Shown here: positions 8,794 through 16,334 of the stretch, one piece after another
Numbering within the stretch: position 1 is the first letter of the stretch
Layout of the letters: the number at the start of each line of letters is the position of its first letter
NCBI RefSeq assembly: GCF_022811525.1
Contig: NZ_CP063982.1
Coordinates: 1,426,001 to 1,490,000 of the forward strand
DNA: 64,000 nt
Source of the DNA: Orrella daihaiensis
GTDB lineage: Bacteria > Pseudomonadota > Gammaproteobacteria > Burkholderiales > Burkholderiaceae_B
Direction: 5' to 3'
The notes under the pieces: model-generated
Seen by the model: only the letters and a program-made list of their open reading frames with translations
Database searches by the model: none
What the model was told of the DNA's origin: nothing
Translations under genes and position numbers: made by a program

Positions 8794-10170
8794 ATGTCCA
8801 TCTCGACCAACTTGAGCGCGCTAACCGCACTTTCCCCATTAGATGGCCGCTATGCAAGCCGCTGCGAGGCTTTACGACCGTTATTGTCTGAGGCCGGTTT
8901 TATGGCGCATCGAGTCGAGGTGGAAATCGCCTGGCTCATTGGACTTAGTGAAGCAGGTTTGCCGGAGTTGCCGGCGTTTTCCGCGGATGCCAAGTCGCGT
9001 TTGCAGGCGCTAATAGACCACTTCAGTCAAGACGACGCATCGCGCATCAAAGCTATCGAACGCACCACCAATCACGACGTGAAGGCGGTGGAGTACTGGC
9101 TTAAAGAAAAAGTTCAGGACCATCCCGAACTAGCGCGAGCTGCGGAATTCATCCACTTTGCTTGTACGTCTGAAGATATCAACAACACTTCCCACGCATT
9201 AATGCTAGGCCGCGCTCGTGAGACAGTGCTGCTGCCCGCCCTGAGGGGGCTGTTGACTCAGCTACAAACTATCGCGATTGAGCAGGCGGCGCAGCCGATG
9301 TTGTCACGCACACATGGACAGCCGGCCACACCCACCACGCTTGGCAAGGAGTTTGCAAATGTGACGCACAGGCTCGCGCGTGGCATTCAAGCGATTGCTT
9401 CTGTCAGGCCATTAGCCAAGCTCAACGGTGCGACCGGCAACTATAGCGCTCATCTGAGTGCGTATCCTGACATTGATTGGCCGGCATTTAGTCGCGGGGT
9501 GTTAGATAGGCTTGGTCTGACCCAGAACTCCCACACTATTCAGATTGAACCGCACGACTGGATGGCTGAGTTGTTCGATTCTATTGCTCGGGCCAATACG
9601 ATTCTGCTTGACTTGAACCGGGACATCTGGGGGTACATATCGCTGGGTTATTTCAAGCAAAAATTGCGTGAAGGCGAGGTCGGGTCGTCAACCATGCCAC
9701 ACAAGGTCAATCCGATCGATTTCGAGAACTCGGAAGGTAACCTCGGTTTGGCTAACGCAGTTTTGCGACACCTATCTGAAAAATTGCCGATATCGCGCTG
9801 GCAGCGTGACCTGACAGACTCAACGGTGCTGCGAAACATTGGTGTTGCGCTCGGTTACAGCATGGTGGCCTACGATGCTTGTGCCAAGGGTTTGGGCAAG
9901 CTCGAGGTTAACACCGCCGCCATCGATGCGGATCTCGACTCTTGTTGGGAAGTATTGGCCGAACCCGTACAAACAGTCATGAGGCGCTATGGTTTACCCG
10001 AGCCATATGAGCAACTGAAGGCACTGACTCGAGGCAAGGGCATTACGCGCGAAGGACTACGCGAGTTCATTATTGCGCTTGATTTGCCTCAAGCCGACAA
10101 GGACAGATTGCTTGAAATGACACCAAGAAGCTATCTTGGTTTATCCATATCACTTGCAAAGCAACCCTGA
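8794..10170 (+). CDS. purB: Adenylosuccinate lyase
   Basis: Cleaves SAICAR to AICAR and adenylosuccinate to AMP, both with release of fumarate, in purine synthesis. The 458-residue protein has N-terminal LSPLDGRYASRCEALRP, the active-site HFACTSEDINN region, the second catalytic segment SRTHGQPATPTTLGKE, and the fumarase-superfamily signature GSSTMPHKVNPIDFENSEGN. Length matches the long (E. coli-type) PurB. It appears to be a single-gene unit. The cytochrome c' gene 46 bases downstream has its own strong ribosome site. Confidence 0.97.
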   Translation: MSISTNLSALTALSPLDGRYASRCEALRPLLSEAGFMAHRVEVEIAWLIGLSEAGLPELPAFSADAKSRLQALIDHFSQDDASRIKAIERTTNHDVKAVEYWLKEKVQDHPELARAAEFIHFACTSEDINNTSHALMLGRARETVLLPALRGLLTQLQTIAIEQAAQPMLSRTHGQPATPTTLGKEFANVTHRLARGIQAIASVRPLAKLNGATGNYSAHLSAYPDIDWPAFSRGVLDRLGLTQNSHTIQIEPHDWMAELFDSIARANTILLDLNRDIWGYISLGYFKQKLREGEVGSSTMPHKVNPIDFENSEGNLGLANAVLRHLSEKLPISRWQRDLTDSTVLRNIGVALGYSMVAYDACAKGLGKLEVNTAAIDADLDSCWEVLAEPVQTVMRRYGLPEPYEQLKALTRGKGITREGLREFIIALDLPQADKDRLLEMTPRSYLGLSISLAKQP

Positions 10171-10216
10171 GCGGGTATAGTCGAGGTGAACAAGTTGTTT
10201 TTTTGGAGGTGCCGTT

Positions 10217-10669
10217 ATGAATAAATCTTTGTTTGCATCACTTGTCCTGGCTATTGCATCACCACTGGTGGCGACCAGTGTTCAAGCTCAGGCCTTTGGC
10301 AAGGCCGACGATGCGATTCAGTATCGTCAAGGTGCATTTCAGATCATCAAAGCACACTTTGGTGCATTGCAGCCTGTGGTTAAAGGCCAAATTGCATACG
10401 ATCAAGCGGCAGTGCTTGCCAATGTTCAGATCCTGGATCAAGTCGCCAAGCTTCCCTGGAAGGCATTTGGACCGGGCACAGAGGGTGGTGATGCGCGCGA
10501 CGACATTTGGTTAGATGAAGAAGGCTTTAAGGCCGCTCAGAAGAAATTTCTGGATTCGTTGGTACCCTTGACTGCTGCTGCTCAGGCTGGCAACCTCGAT
10601 GACTTGAAGAAAGCATTCGCCAATACGGGCGCGTCCTGTAAGGCTTGCCACGATAGCTTTCGGGATTGA
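10217..10669 (+). CDS. Cytochrome c' (class II c-type cytochrome)
   Basis: Periplasmic four-helix-bundle cytochrome. The 150-residue precursor has a signal peptide (MNKSLFASLVLAIASPLVATSVQAQA) and a single heme-attachment motif CKACH at residues 141-145, right at the C-terminus as expected for class II. Proteins of this family bind NO and CO and are tied to nitrosative stress protection. Strong ribosome site GGAGGTGCC before ATG. It faces a b561-type cytochrome gene across a shared terminator. Cytochrome c' and a b-type partner are neighbours in other bacteria, so electron exchange is a reasonable inference but not shown here. Confidence 0.92.
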   Translation: MNKSLFASLVLAIASPLVATSVQAQAFGKADDAIQYRQGAFQIIKAHFGALQPVVKGQIAYDQAAVLANVQILDQVAKLPWKAFGPGTEGGDARDDIWLDEEGFKAAQKKFLDSLVPLTAAAQAGNLDDLKKAFANTGASCKACHDSFRD

Positions 10670-10704
10670 GCTGCCACTAACCAGCGGCTGATCAGTTTCT
10701 CGCT

Positions 10705-10744
10705 AACTAAAACAAAGGGCGCTTCGGCGCCCTTTGTTTTAGTT
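10705..10744. terminator. Bidirectional terminator with UUCG loop
   Basis: Perfect 18-bp inverted repeat (arms 10705-10722 and 10727-10744) closed by a TTCG tetraloop. A-rich and T-rich ends give a U-tract on both strands, so it can end both the cytochrome c' and the cytochrome b transcripts. The right arm contains the stop codon of the minus-strand cytochrome gene (10739-10741). Confidence 0.92.
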
Positions 10745-11440
10745 AAAACTCATGCCAGCAGAGTTGCCAAGCTCAATGAGCCACCACCCGATACTACCTA
10801 GAATGACGATTAACACCAGGCCCCAAGCTCTGATCCCAACATCATCGCGGGCTGCAGGTGTATCGGGTGGTAGCTGATCGGCTGGTTTGTCACCGGTGAT
10901 CATAGGTGGCACCAATCGCGTGCCCCTGAGCGCGTAAATCAAGATAGCAATCAAGTGCAAGCCAACCAGCAAAAACAATGGTTTTTCATTGAACCGATGA
11001 ATCGAACTCATCAGGCTTGCAACATCGCTACTGACGAACTGATTAAGTGGGCCTTGAGTGAGGATCTCGTCAGTCGTAAACAGCCCCGTGAAGGCCTGTA
11101 TGCCAACGACGGTGAGCAAAGCCAGCACGGACCAGGCGCCAAGGGGGTTATGGCCCGGCGCTACGACTCGATGTTGCTTGCGCAAGTAAGTCACTGTAGC
11201 GCCAGGGGAACGAACGAAACTAGAGAATCGAGCGTAGCGAGAGCCGGTAAAGCCCCAAACCAAGCGAAACACGAGCAAGACAAGTGCAGTGATGCCCAAT
11301 GGCAAGTGCCAGTCCATCCAGCTGCCGCCCACTTTAACGGTCGCCACGGCACCGATCACACTAGCAGCGAATAGCCAGTGAAATAAACGGGTCGGTAGAT
11401 CCCAGATCCGAATGGTGGGCCTTTGTGGGTTGTGCTTCAT
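10739..11440 (-). CDS. Cytochrome b561 family di-heme membrane protein
   Basis: 233-residue integral membrane cytochrome with four main hydrophobic helices, beginning after RIWDLPTRLFHWLFAASVIGAV, the usual entry with a heme-ligand His. Further likely ligands are in WMDWHLPLGITALVLL and in FLLVGLHLIAILIYALRG. Members transfer electrons between quinol and periplasmic c-type cytochromes or hydrogenases. Placement tail-to-tail with cytochrome c' suggests, but does not prove, that they are redox partners. A hydrogenase b subunit is less likely as no hydrogenase genes are near. Confidence 0.88.
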   Translation of the reverse strand: MKHNPQRPTIRIWDLPTRLFHWLFAASVIGAVATVKVGGSWMDWHLPLGITALVLLVFRLVWGFTGSRYARFSSFVRSPGATVTYLRKQHRVVAPGHNPLGAWSVLALLTVVGIQAFTGLFTTDEILTQGPLNQFVSSDVASLMSSIHRFNEKPLFLLVGLHLIAILIYALRGTRLVPPMITGDKPADQLPPDTPAARDDVGIRAWGLVLIVILGSIGWWLIELGNSAGMSFN

Positions 11441-11508
11441 GGGTGCATATTCCTGAAATAGGTCTAAAAAAGTGCTATATTCTCGTTCCTGACTGCATCA
11501 GGTCGTGA

Positions 11509-11536
11509 TTGTTAAATCAGTCAAGCAATCTAAAGT
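11509..11536 (+). promoter_or_regulatory. Candidate promoter for tRNA-Met
   Basis: TTGTTA and TAAAGT with a 16-base spacer, about 50 bp ahead of the tRNA. Both boxes match consensus at four of six positions. It is the best candidate found between the divergent cytochrome b gene and the tRNA. Confidence 0.3.
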
Positions 11537-11588
11537 TGCGATCAAGTTATATCCAAATTGATGCAATCATCCGCTTCGCGGTCATATC

Positions 11589-11665
<77 letters not shown>

Positions 11666-11672
11666 GAACATT

Positions 11673-11714
11673 AAAGCCCGTCAGCCTCGCCAAGCAGGTT
11701 GACGGGCTTTTTTA
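11673..11714 (+). terminator. Intrinsic terminator after tRNA-Met
   Basis: A 15-bp stem with one G-T pair (11673-11687 with 11696-11710, core AAGCCCGTCA/TGACGGGCTT) and an 8-nt loop. A T-run follows immediately, 8 bases after the tRNA CCA end. Confidence 0.9.
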
Positions 11715-11765
11715 AAAAACAGGCAAGTAATTGTAATTTGAGCAACATTTGATGTCATTGCTTAA

Positions 11766-12539
11766 TCACAAACGATGTTGACGTCTGCTCGGCTGTCTCA
11801 GTTCTTTCGGTGATACGTCCCCTAGAAATTCGAGCGCACCTGAGCGCAAAATAAAACTGCCCGTATCACGAATGTCAGCGACGATTGCTTGTCTGGCACG
11901 CACCCCGTCTCGACGCGACAGACTGTCGATGAGCTTGGCGTGATGGGCAAACGACTCCCATTGCTTAACCCCCCTGGTTGCATGACGCAGCGTTGAGGAG
12001 ATGGCCGGGGTCACCTGGATCCATAAGCTTTCAATCATTTCGAGCAGCTGTGGCATGTTCGCTGCACGGTATACCCCAAAATGCAGATCTCGATTCACCC
12101 GAGCCAATAGCGTTGGGTTGGGCCTTGCCTTGTGACCTTCCTTCTCAAACCGCTGGGCGTGGTGGCGCAGCTTCATTAGCTCTGTTTGGGTCATTTGCCG
12201 GCAGGCAACTTCTGCAGCAAGCCCCTCTAGTGCGCAGCGAATTTTTATGATCTCGCCGAACTTCGCGGGAGTTGGTGCATTGACGCTAATCGTTCGATTG
12301 GTATGCATTTGAAGACCGCCTTCAGCCGTCAATCGCCTGATGGCATCACGAATAGGCATGATGCTTGTGCCAAATTGGTCAGCTAGTGCTCTGAGCGTCA
12401 GTTTCTGACCGGGCTGAAGTGCGCCGGTCAACAGCAGCATTTTTAGTTTGCCATAGACATTATCTGCTTCAGTCGCACGCGGTTGGGGCAGTTGATGTGT
12501 CCGCTTGCGGGGGGGAGGTGTGTTTGTGTGAGTTGTCAT
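11766..12539 (-). CDS. GntR-family regulator with FCD domain, candidate regulator of ectABCD
   Basis: 257-residue transcription factor. The winged-helix N-terminal domain covers about residues 25-95 (VYGKLKMLLLTGALQPGQKLTLRALADQFGTS and MPIRDAIRRLTAEG). The all-helical FCD effector domain follows from about residue 100, with NRDLHFGVYRAANMP and SFAHHAKLIDSLSRRD carrying the expected Asp/His metal-ligand positions. FCD-type GntR proteins usually bind carboxylic acids. It is divergent from ectA across 442 bp that hold two perfect palindromes, so autoregulation and control of the ectoine operon is the natural inference. The direction of control is unknown. It is not the MarR-type EctR known from other ectoine clusters. 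Confidence 0.88.
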   Translation of the reverse strand: MTTHTNTPPPRKRTHQLPQPRATEADNVYGKLKMLLLTGALQPGQKLTLRALADQFGTSIMPIRDAIRRLTAEGGLQMHTNRTISVNAPTPAKFGEIIKIRCALEGLAAEVACRQMTQTELMKLRHHAQRFEKEGHKARPNPTLLARVNRDLHFGVYRAANMPQLLEMIESLWIQVTPAISSTLRHATRGVKQWESFAHHAKLIDSLSRRDGVRARQAIVADIRDTGSFILRSGALEFLGDVSPKELRQPSRRQHRL

Positions 12540-12607
12540 TGTCGCTGAGTGCTCATACGGTTTTCATACTCTTATGCGTTTATCAATATGCTTGGCAATT
12601 TTTATTG

Positions 12608-12627
12608 AATATTGTGATCACAATATT
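12608..12627. promoter_or_regulatory. Palindromic operator 1 (ATTGTGATCACAAT core)
   Basis: A perfect 20-bp palindrome whose central 14 bases are identical to operator 2. Such symmetric sites with a GT...AC core suit a homodimeric GntR/FCD regulator. It lies 69 bp before the gntR start codon, in position to affect the regulator's own promoter. Confidence 0.7.
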
Positions 12628-12682
12628 TGAAATATATCTGATGATATCTTGGTTTTAAGTCAAAAAAATCAATAATTTTCTG

Positions 12683-12696
12683 ATTGTGATCACAAT
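12683..12696. promoter_or_regulatory. Palindromic operator 2 (ATTGTGATCACAAT)
   Basis: A second exact copy of the 14-bp palindrome, centred 72 bp (about seven helical turns) from operator 1. It falls on or next to the candidate ectA promoter, so binding there would be expected to block transcription. Confidence 0.7.
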
Positions 12697-12752
12697 TGGT
12701 AAGACGAGTTTGTCTGGATTCATATGCGTGGGCTAACCTCTGCTTTGTTGCT

Positions 12753-12771
12753 GGTGAGCTTTGCGCTCACC
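12753..12771 (+). other. Hairpin in the presumed ectA leader
   Basis: GGTGAGC and GCTCACC form a perfect 7-bp stem with a 5-nt loop (tttgc), flanked by GCGT and ACGC that could extend it. No T-run follows, so it is not a simple terminator. It may affect leader stability or translation. Confidence 0.35.
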
Positions 12772-12981
12772 TTACGCGCAGTCCTTTCAAGATTCTTTGC
12801 TGAGAGAGGGTTGTTCCGATCATGTGCGGCATTGTCGTCAGTTATGTGACGCCGGCATGTATTTCAAGTCCTGTCACAGGACAGTGGCTGCGACAAATGA
12901 TGTGCAAAGCATCGTTTCAGCCAAGCGCCTAGACCGATCAGGTTCGGTCATTGATGGCGTTAGAGAAGATCAACTTTACGC

Positions 12982-13521
12982 ATGAGCGAGATTAAAGACA
13001 CACCATCATTTGTAGCGAGATCATCATTGACTTTTCGTGCGCCAAACCAGCGAGATGGCGTGGCGGTATGGCGAGCTGTTCAACAGGCCGGAACACTTGA
13101 GCCAAACACGGCATATTTTTATTTGATTTTTTGCAGTGACTTCCGGGAAACCTGTCTCATTGCCGAAGATGACAAGGCGATTGCTGGCGTTTTGATTGGG
13201 TATCACCCACCTAATGATCCTGAGACGGCATTTTGTTGGCAAATCGGTGTACTGCCTGCCTGGCGAGGACAGGGGCTAGGTAAACGCATGCTCTGCGCTT
13301 GGCTTAATTTGCCGGCTAATCGTGAAGTCAATTGGGTTACAGCCACAGTGGCTGATGACAATGCTGCATCAGACCAGCTGTTTCGATCGTTTGCGAGATC
13401 GTTATCAGCGACCTGTTCTGTTGAACCACATTTCACAGCGGATCATTTTCCGGCAGGGCATCGGCCTGAGCCGATTTATCGAATTGGTCCAATTCCCAAG
13501 GCTGCGCGCAAGCGCGTCTAA
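12982..13521 (+). CDS. ectA: L-2,4-diaminobutyrate acetyltransferase EctA
   Basis: GNAT-fold enzyme that acetylates L-2,4-diaminobutyrate on its gamma amino group, the second step of ectoine synthesis. The 179-residue protein has the EctA N-terminal theme FRAPNQRDGVAVWRAVQQAGTLEPNTAYFYLIFCSDF. The acetyl-CoA loop is in IGVLPAWRGQGLGKRML, and C-terminal VEPHFTADHF is also typical of EctA. It starts the ectABCD operon. Its ribosome site is weak (an AGAGAAG about 16 bases before the ATG), in contrast to the strong sites of ectB and ectD, so its translation may depend on the leader. Confidence 0.95.
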   Translation: MSEIKDTPSFVARSSLTFRAPNQRDGVAVWRAVQQAGTLEPNTAYFYLIFCSDFRETCLIAEDDKAIAGVLIGYHPPNDPETAFCWQIGVLPAWRGQGLGKRMLCAWLNLPANREVNWVTATVADDNAASDQLFRSFARSLSATCSVEPHFTADHFPAGHRPEPIYRIGPIPKAARKRV

Positions 13522-13587
13522 ATCGGTCTGGTGGGCGTGTTTGTCTAGCTCTGCGTCACAGTCAGACTTACGAAGGAGGAAATTAGT

Positions 13588-14853
13588 ATGAATATATTTG
13601 AACAATACGAATCTGAGGTCCGAGGCTATTGCCGCAATTTTCCGGCGGTATTTTCCTCTGCAAAAGGCGCTTGGATGACTGACACTGGCGGGCAACGCTA
13701 TCTCGATTTTTTCAGTGGTGCTGGTGTTTTGAACTATGGTCATAACAATGACCGTATTAAACAACCGTTAATCCGTTATCTGCTTGGTGATGGCATTACC
13801 CACACGCTTGATATGTACAGCGAAGCCAAGCAGCGTTTCATCCAGCGCTTTAATGATGTTGTGCTTAAGCCGCGTGGTCTTTCATATAAGTTTCAGTTTC
13901 CCGGACCTACCGGGACCAATGCGGTTGAAGCCGCTCTTAAGCTGGCCCGTAAAGTGACAGGGCGTCAAACCGTAGTTAATTTCACGAATGCATTTCATGG
14001 CATGACACTAGGTTCGTTGGCTGTCACGGGTAACAGCTTTAAACGTGCAGGTGCTGGTGTGCCATTGCATCACACGGCAGCCGTGCCGTTTGAGGGATAT
14101 CTGGGCGAGGAAATTGACACGCTGGAATATCTTGAAGCCATGTTGATCGACAGTGGTAGTGGCATGGAGATACCGGCTGCTGTCATCGTCGAGACAGTGC
14201 AAGCCGAGGGTGGTGTCAATGTGGCCAGTCAAGATTGGCTAAAGCGACTGCGAGACATTACCAAGCAGCACGATATCTTGCTGATTGTGGACGACATTCA
14301 GGTCGGTTGTGGTCGCACTGGCGCGTTTTTTAGTTTTGAGGATGCTGGTATTGAGCCTGACATCATCACATTGTCAAAGTCGTTGTCTGGTTACGGATTG
14401 CCGCTGGCGTTAGTGCTCATGAAGCCCGAGCTCGATCTTTGGTCTCCCGGTGAGCACAACGGAACATTTCGGGGCCACTGTCCGGCGTTTGTGACAGCGA
14501 CTGCGGCACTTGATTTCTGGACGGACAACGCTCTGGAAATGTCGGTGCGTAAAAAGTCAAAGCTGGTGGAGCGTCGATTGAACGCCATGGTGCAGGATCA
14601 GGAGATTGAGGCCGATGTGCGTGGTCGCGGTTTGATTTGGGGCGTGGAGTTCACCGATCGTGCAATGGCGACTCAAGTTTCAAAGGCGTGTTTTGAGCGT
14701 GGTTTGATTATCGAGACCGCGGGAATTGATGATCAGGTTTTAAAGCTTTTACCGAGTTTGACGATCGATGAAGCTGATCTGAACCACGGCTTAGACATTA
14801 TTGAGCAAAGTATGCAAGCCATCGCTCAGGCCGATACGGCGCAAATAAGCTAA
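13588..14853 (+). CDS. ectB: Diaminobutyrate-2-oxoglutarate transaminase EctB
   Basis: PLP-dependent class III aminotransferase making L-2,4-diaminobutyrate from aspartate semialdehyde, the entry step to ectoine. The 421-residue protein shows GPTGTNAVEAALKLARK, the cofactor-site Asp in LLIVDDIQVGCGRTG, and the PLP lysine at about residue 264 in TLSKSLSGYGLPLA. A very strong ribosome site AAGGAGG precedes ATG by 8 bases. The 66-bp gap to ectA holds no promoter that I could see. Confidence 0.96.
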   Translation: MNIFEQYESEVRGYCRNFPAVFSSAKGAWMTDTGGQRYLDFFSGAGVLNYGHNNDRIKQPLIRYLLGDGITHTLDMYSEAKQRFIQRFNDVVLKPRGLSYKFQFPGPTGTNAVEAALKLARKVTGRQTVVNFTNAFHGMTLGSLAVTGNSFKRAGAGVPLHHTAAVPFEGYLGEEIDTLEYLEAMLIDSGSGMEIPAAVIVETVQAEGGVNVASQDWLKRLRDITKQHDILLIVDDIQVGCGRTGAFFSFEDAGIEPDIITLSKSLSGYGLPLALVLMKPELDLWSPGEHNGTFRGHCPAFVTATAALDFWTDNALEMSVRKKSKLVERRLNAMVQDQEIEADVRGRGLIWGVEFTDRAMATQVSKACFERGLIIETAGIDDQVLKLLPSLTIDEADLNHGLDIIEQSMQAIAQADTAQIS

Positions 14854-14874
14854 CGCAACTCGGAGAATAGGACG

Positions 14875-15264
14875 ATGATTGTCAAGCATCTTGATGACAT
14901 ATTGGGAACAGAAGCTGATGTAGACACGAACGGCTGGAACAGTCGACGGTTGATTTACAGGGACGCCGGCATGGGTTACTCAGTCAATGACACCATTATC
15001 AAACCTGGTGCCGAGCTTGAAATGGAGTATCGCCATCATTTTGAGACGGTGTATTGCATTGAAGGCGAGGGTGAGCTCACGGACGTGGCCACAGGGCAAA
15101 CCCATGCGATACGAACGGGAACGATTTATGCCTTGAATAATCACGATCGCCACATTTTGCGCGCTAACAAAGGGGTGCATATGCGCATGGTTTGTGTTTT
15201 TAATCCGCCCCTGACCGGTCGTGAGGTGCATGATCAGACCGGCGCCTACGCCTTGAGCGAGTGA
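14875..15264 (+). CDS. ectC: L-ectoine synthase EctC
   Basis: Cupin-fold enzyme that cyclises N-gamma-acetyl-diaminobutyrate to ectoine. The 129-residue protein matches the family length (about 130) and shows WNSRRLIYRDAGMGYSVNDTII, the metal-site Glu/His region in YCIEGEGELTD, and NHDRHILRA. It is 21 bases after ectB with GGAGAA as ribosome site. Confidence 0.96.
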   Translation: MIVKHLDDILGTEADVDTNGWNSRRLIYRDAGMGYSVNDTIIKPGAELEMEYRHHFETVYCIEGEGELTDVATGQTHAIRTGTIYALNNHDRHILRANKGVHMRMVCVFNPPLTGREVHDQTGAYALSE

Positions 15265-15296
15265 ACCGACTTTAAATACCGCATAAGGAGAGCGAT

Positions 15297-16217
15297 ATGG
15301 ACCAAGCCTTCGCAGATTCCATGGTGCTGGTGGACCGATATCCATCAAGAGTTGCTGATACACCTCGTGTTACACCACGTCTTGACCCGGTGGTGTACGG
15401 TATGGCTGGCGACGGACCACTTGATCAGGCCACCCTCGATCAGTATGACGAAAACGGGTTGCTATATTTTGATTCCCTATTTAGTGACGCCGACTTGCAA
15501 GGTTGGATTGATGAATTAAATCGATTAAGGGCCGATGCAGCGGTGAAATCCTCTGCCCAGGCGATTATCGAGCCCCACAGTCAAGAACTGCGTTCGATTT
15601 TTGCTGTGCATCGCACTAGTCGCGTCATGCGTCATCTAGCAGCGCACCCCAAGATTGTCGGCATCGCCGAGCAATTGCTCGGCGGCCCGGTCTACGTGCA
15701 TCAGTCACGCATTAACTATAAGGGTGGGTTTCGGGGCAAAGAATTTTATTGGCATTCCGATTTCGAAACCTGGCATGTCGAGGATGGTTTGCCCGGGATG
15801 CGTACGGTAAGCTGTTCGATCAGCCTGACACCGAACACGCCACATAATGGGCCACTAATGCTGATCCCAGGCTCGCATCATCGTTTCATTGCTTGTGTTG
15901 GGCGCACGCCCGAGAATCATTATCAGGCTTCACTTCGACGCCAGGATCTTGGCATACCAGACGACGAAAGCCTGGCAAGGCTGGTGCAGGACTTTGGCAT
16001 TGTGGCGCCTACAGGGCCAGCTGGGTCAGTGACATTTTTTGATTGCAACACCATGCACGGATCGAGCTCAAACATCACGCCAATGGCACGCAGCAATATT
16101 TTTATTGTCTACAACAGCCTTCAAAACAAACCAGTTAGTCCATTTTGTGGGCTTGCACCACGACCGAATTTCATTGCTGAGCGTGAGGAATTTACGCGGG
16201 CTTCTGAATTGGGATAG
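15297..16217 (+). CDS. ectD: Ectoine 5-hydroxylase EctD
   Basis: Fe(II)/2-oxoglutarate-dependent dioxygenase that converts ectoine to 5-hydroxyectoine. In the 306-residue protein the iron-binding triad is visible as H153 and D155 in the signature FYWHSDFETWH, and H254 in CNTMHGSSSN. The 2-oxoglutarate-site and substrate residues lie in NGPLMLIPGSHH. Strong ribosome site AAGGAG. It closes the ect operon. No ask_ect aspartokinase or ectoine catabolic genes (eutD, eutE) follow. Confidence 0.96.
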   Translation: MDQAFADSMVLVDRYPSRVADTPRVTPRLDPVVYGMAGDGPLDQATLDQYDENGLLYFDSLFSDADLQGWIDELNRLRADAAVKSSAQAIIEPHSQELRSIFAVHRTSRVMRHLAAHPKIVGIAEQLLGGPVYVHQSRINYKGGFRGKEFYWHSDFETWHVEDGLPGMRTVSCSISLTPNTPHNGPLMLIPGSHHRFIACVGRTPENHYQASLRRQDLGIPDDESLARLVQDFGIVAPTGPAGSVTFFDCNTMHGSSSNITPMARSNIFIVYNSLQNKPVSPFCGLAPRPNFIAEREEFTRASELG

Positions 16218-16275
16218 GTGGGTCTTGTGCGGTCGATTCAGCTATTCATTAGGCTACTGAAAGTCGTTAAGTCAA

Positions 16276-16309
16276 AGTAACAGGGGCGGCAAATGCCGCC
16301 CCTGTTACT
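16276..16309. terminator. Strong hairpin between ectD and the TRAP cluster
   Basis: A perfect 16-bp inverted repeat (AGTAACAGGGGCGGCA with its complement) around two bases, lying between the convergent ectD and dctP-type genes. It is very GC-rich with no clear T-tract on either strand, but its position makes a shared terminator the best reading. Confidence 0.75.
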
Positions 16310-16334
16310 CATGACCACACAGGTGAGCCAACAA

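Larger units (their letters stand above)
12540..12981. other. 442-bp AT-rich divergent control region between gntR and ectA
   Basis: No convincing gene. The first 160 bp are strongly AT-rich and hold two palindromes (listed separately). The likely promoters are here: on the plus strand TTGGTT at 12649 with AATAAT at 12671 (16-base spacer) would start transcription at about 12683, inside the second palindrome. TTGGTA at 12696 with a poor -10 at 12719 is an alternative. The remaining ~250 bp would then be a long ectA leader with a hairpin at 12753-12771. Confidence 0.6.

Noticed and set aside
12761..12985. Small open frame in the ectA leader
   Set aside because: No ribosome site, no likeness to a protein, and it covers the hairpin region. 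Treated as leader sequence.
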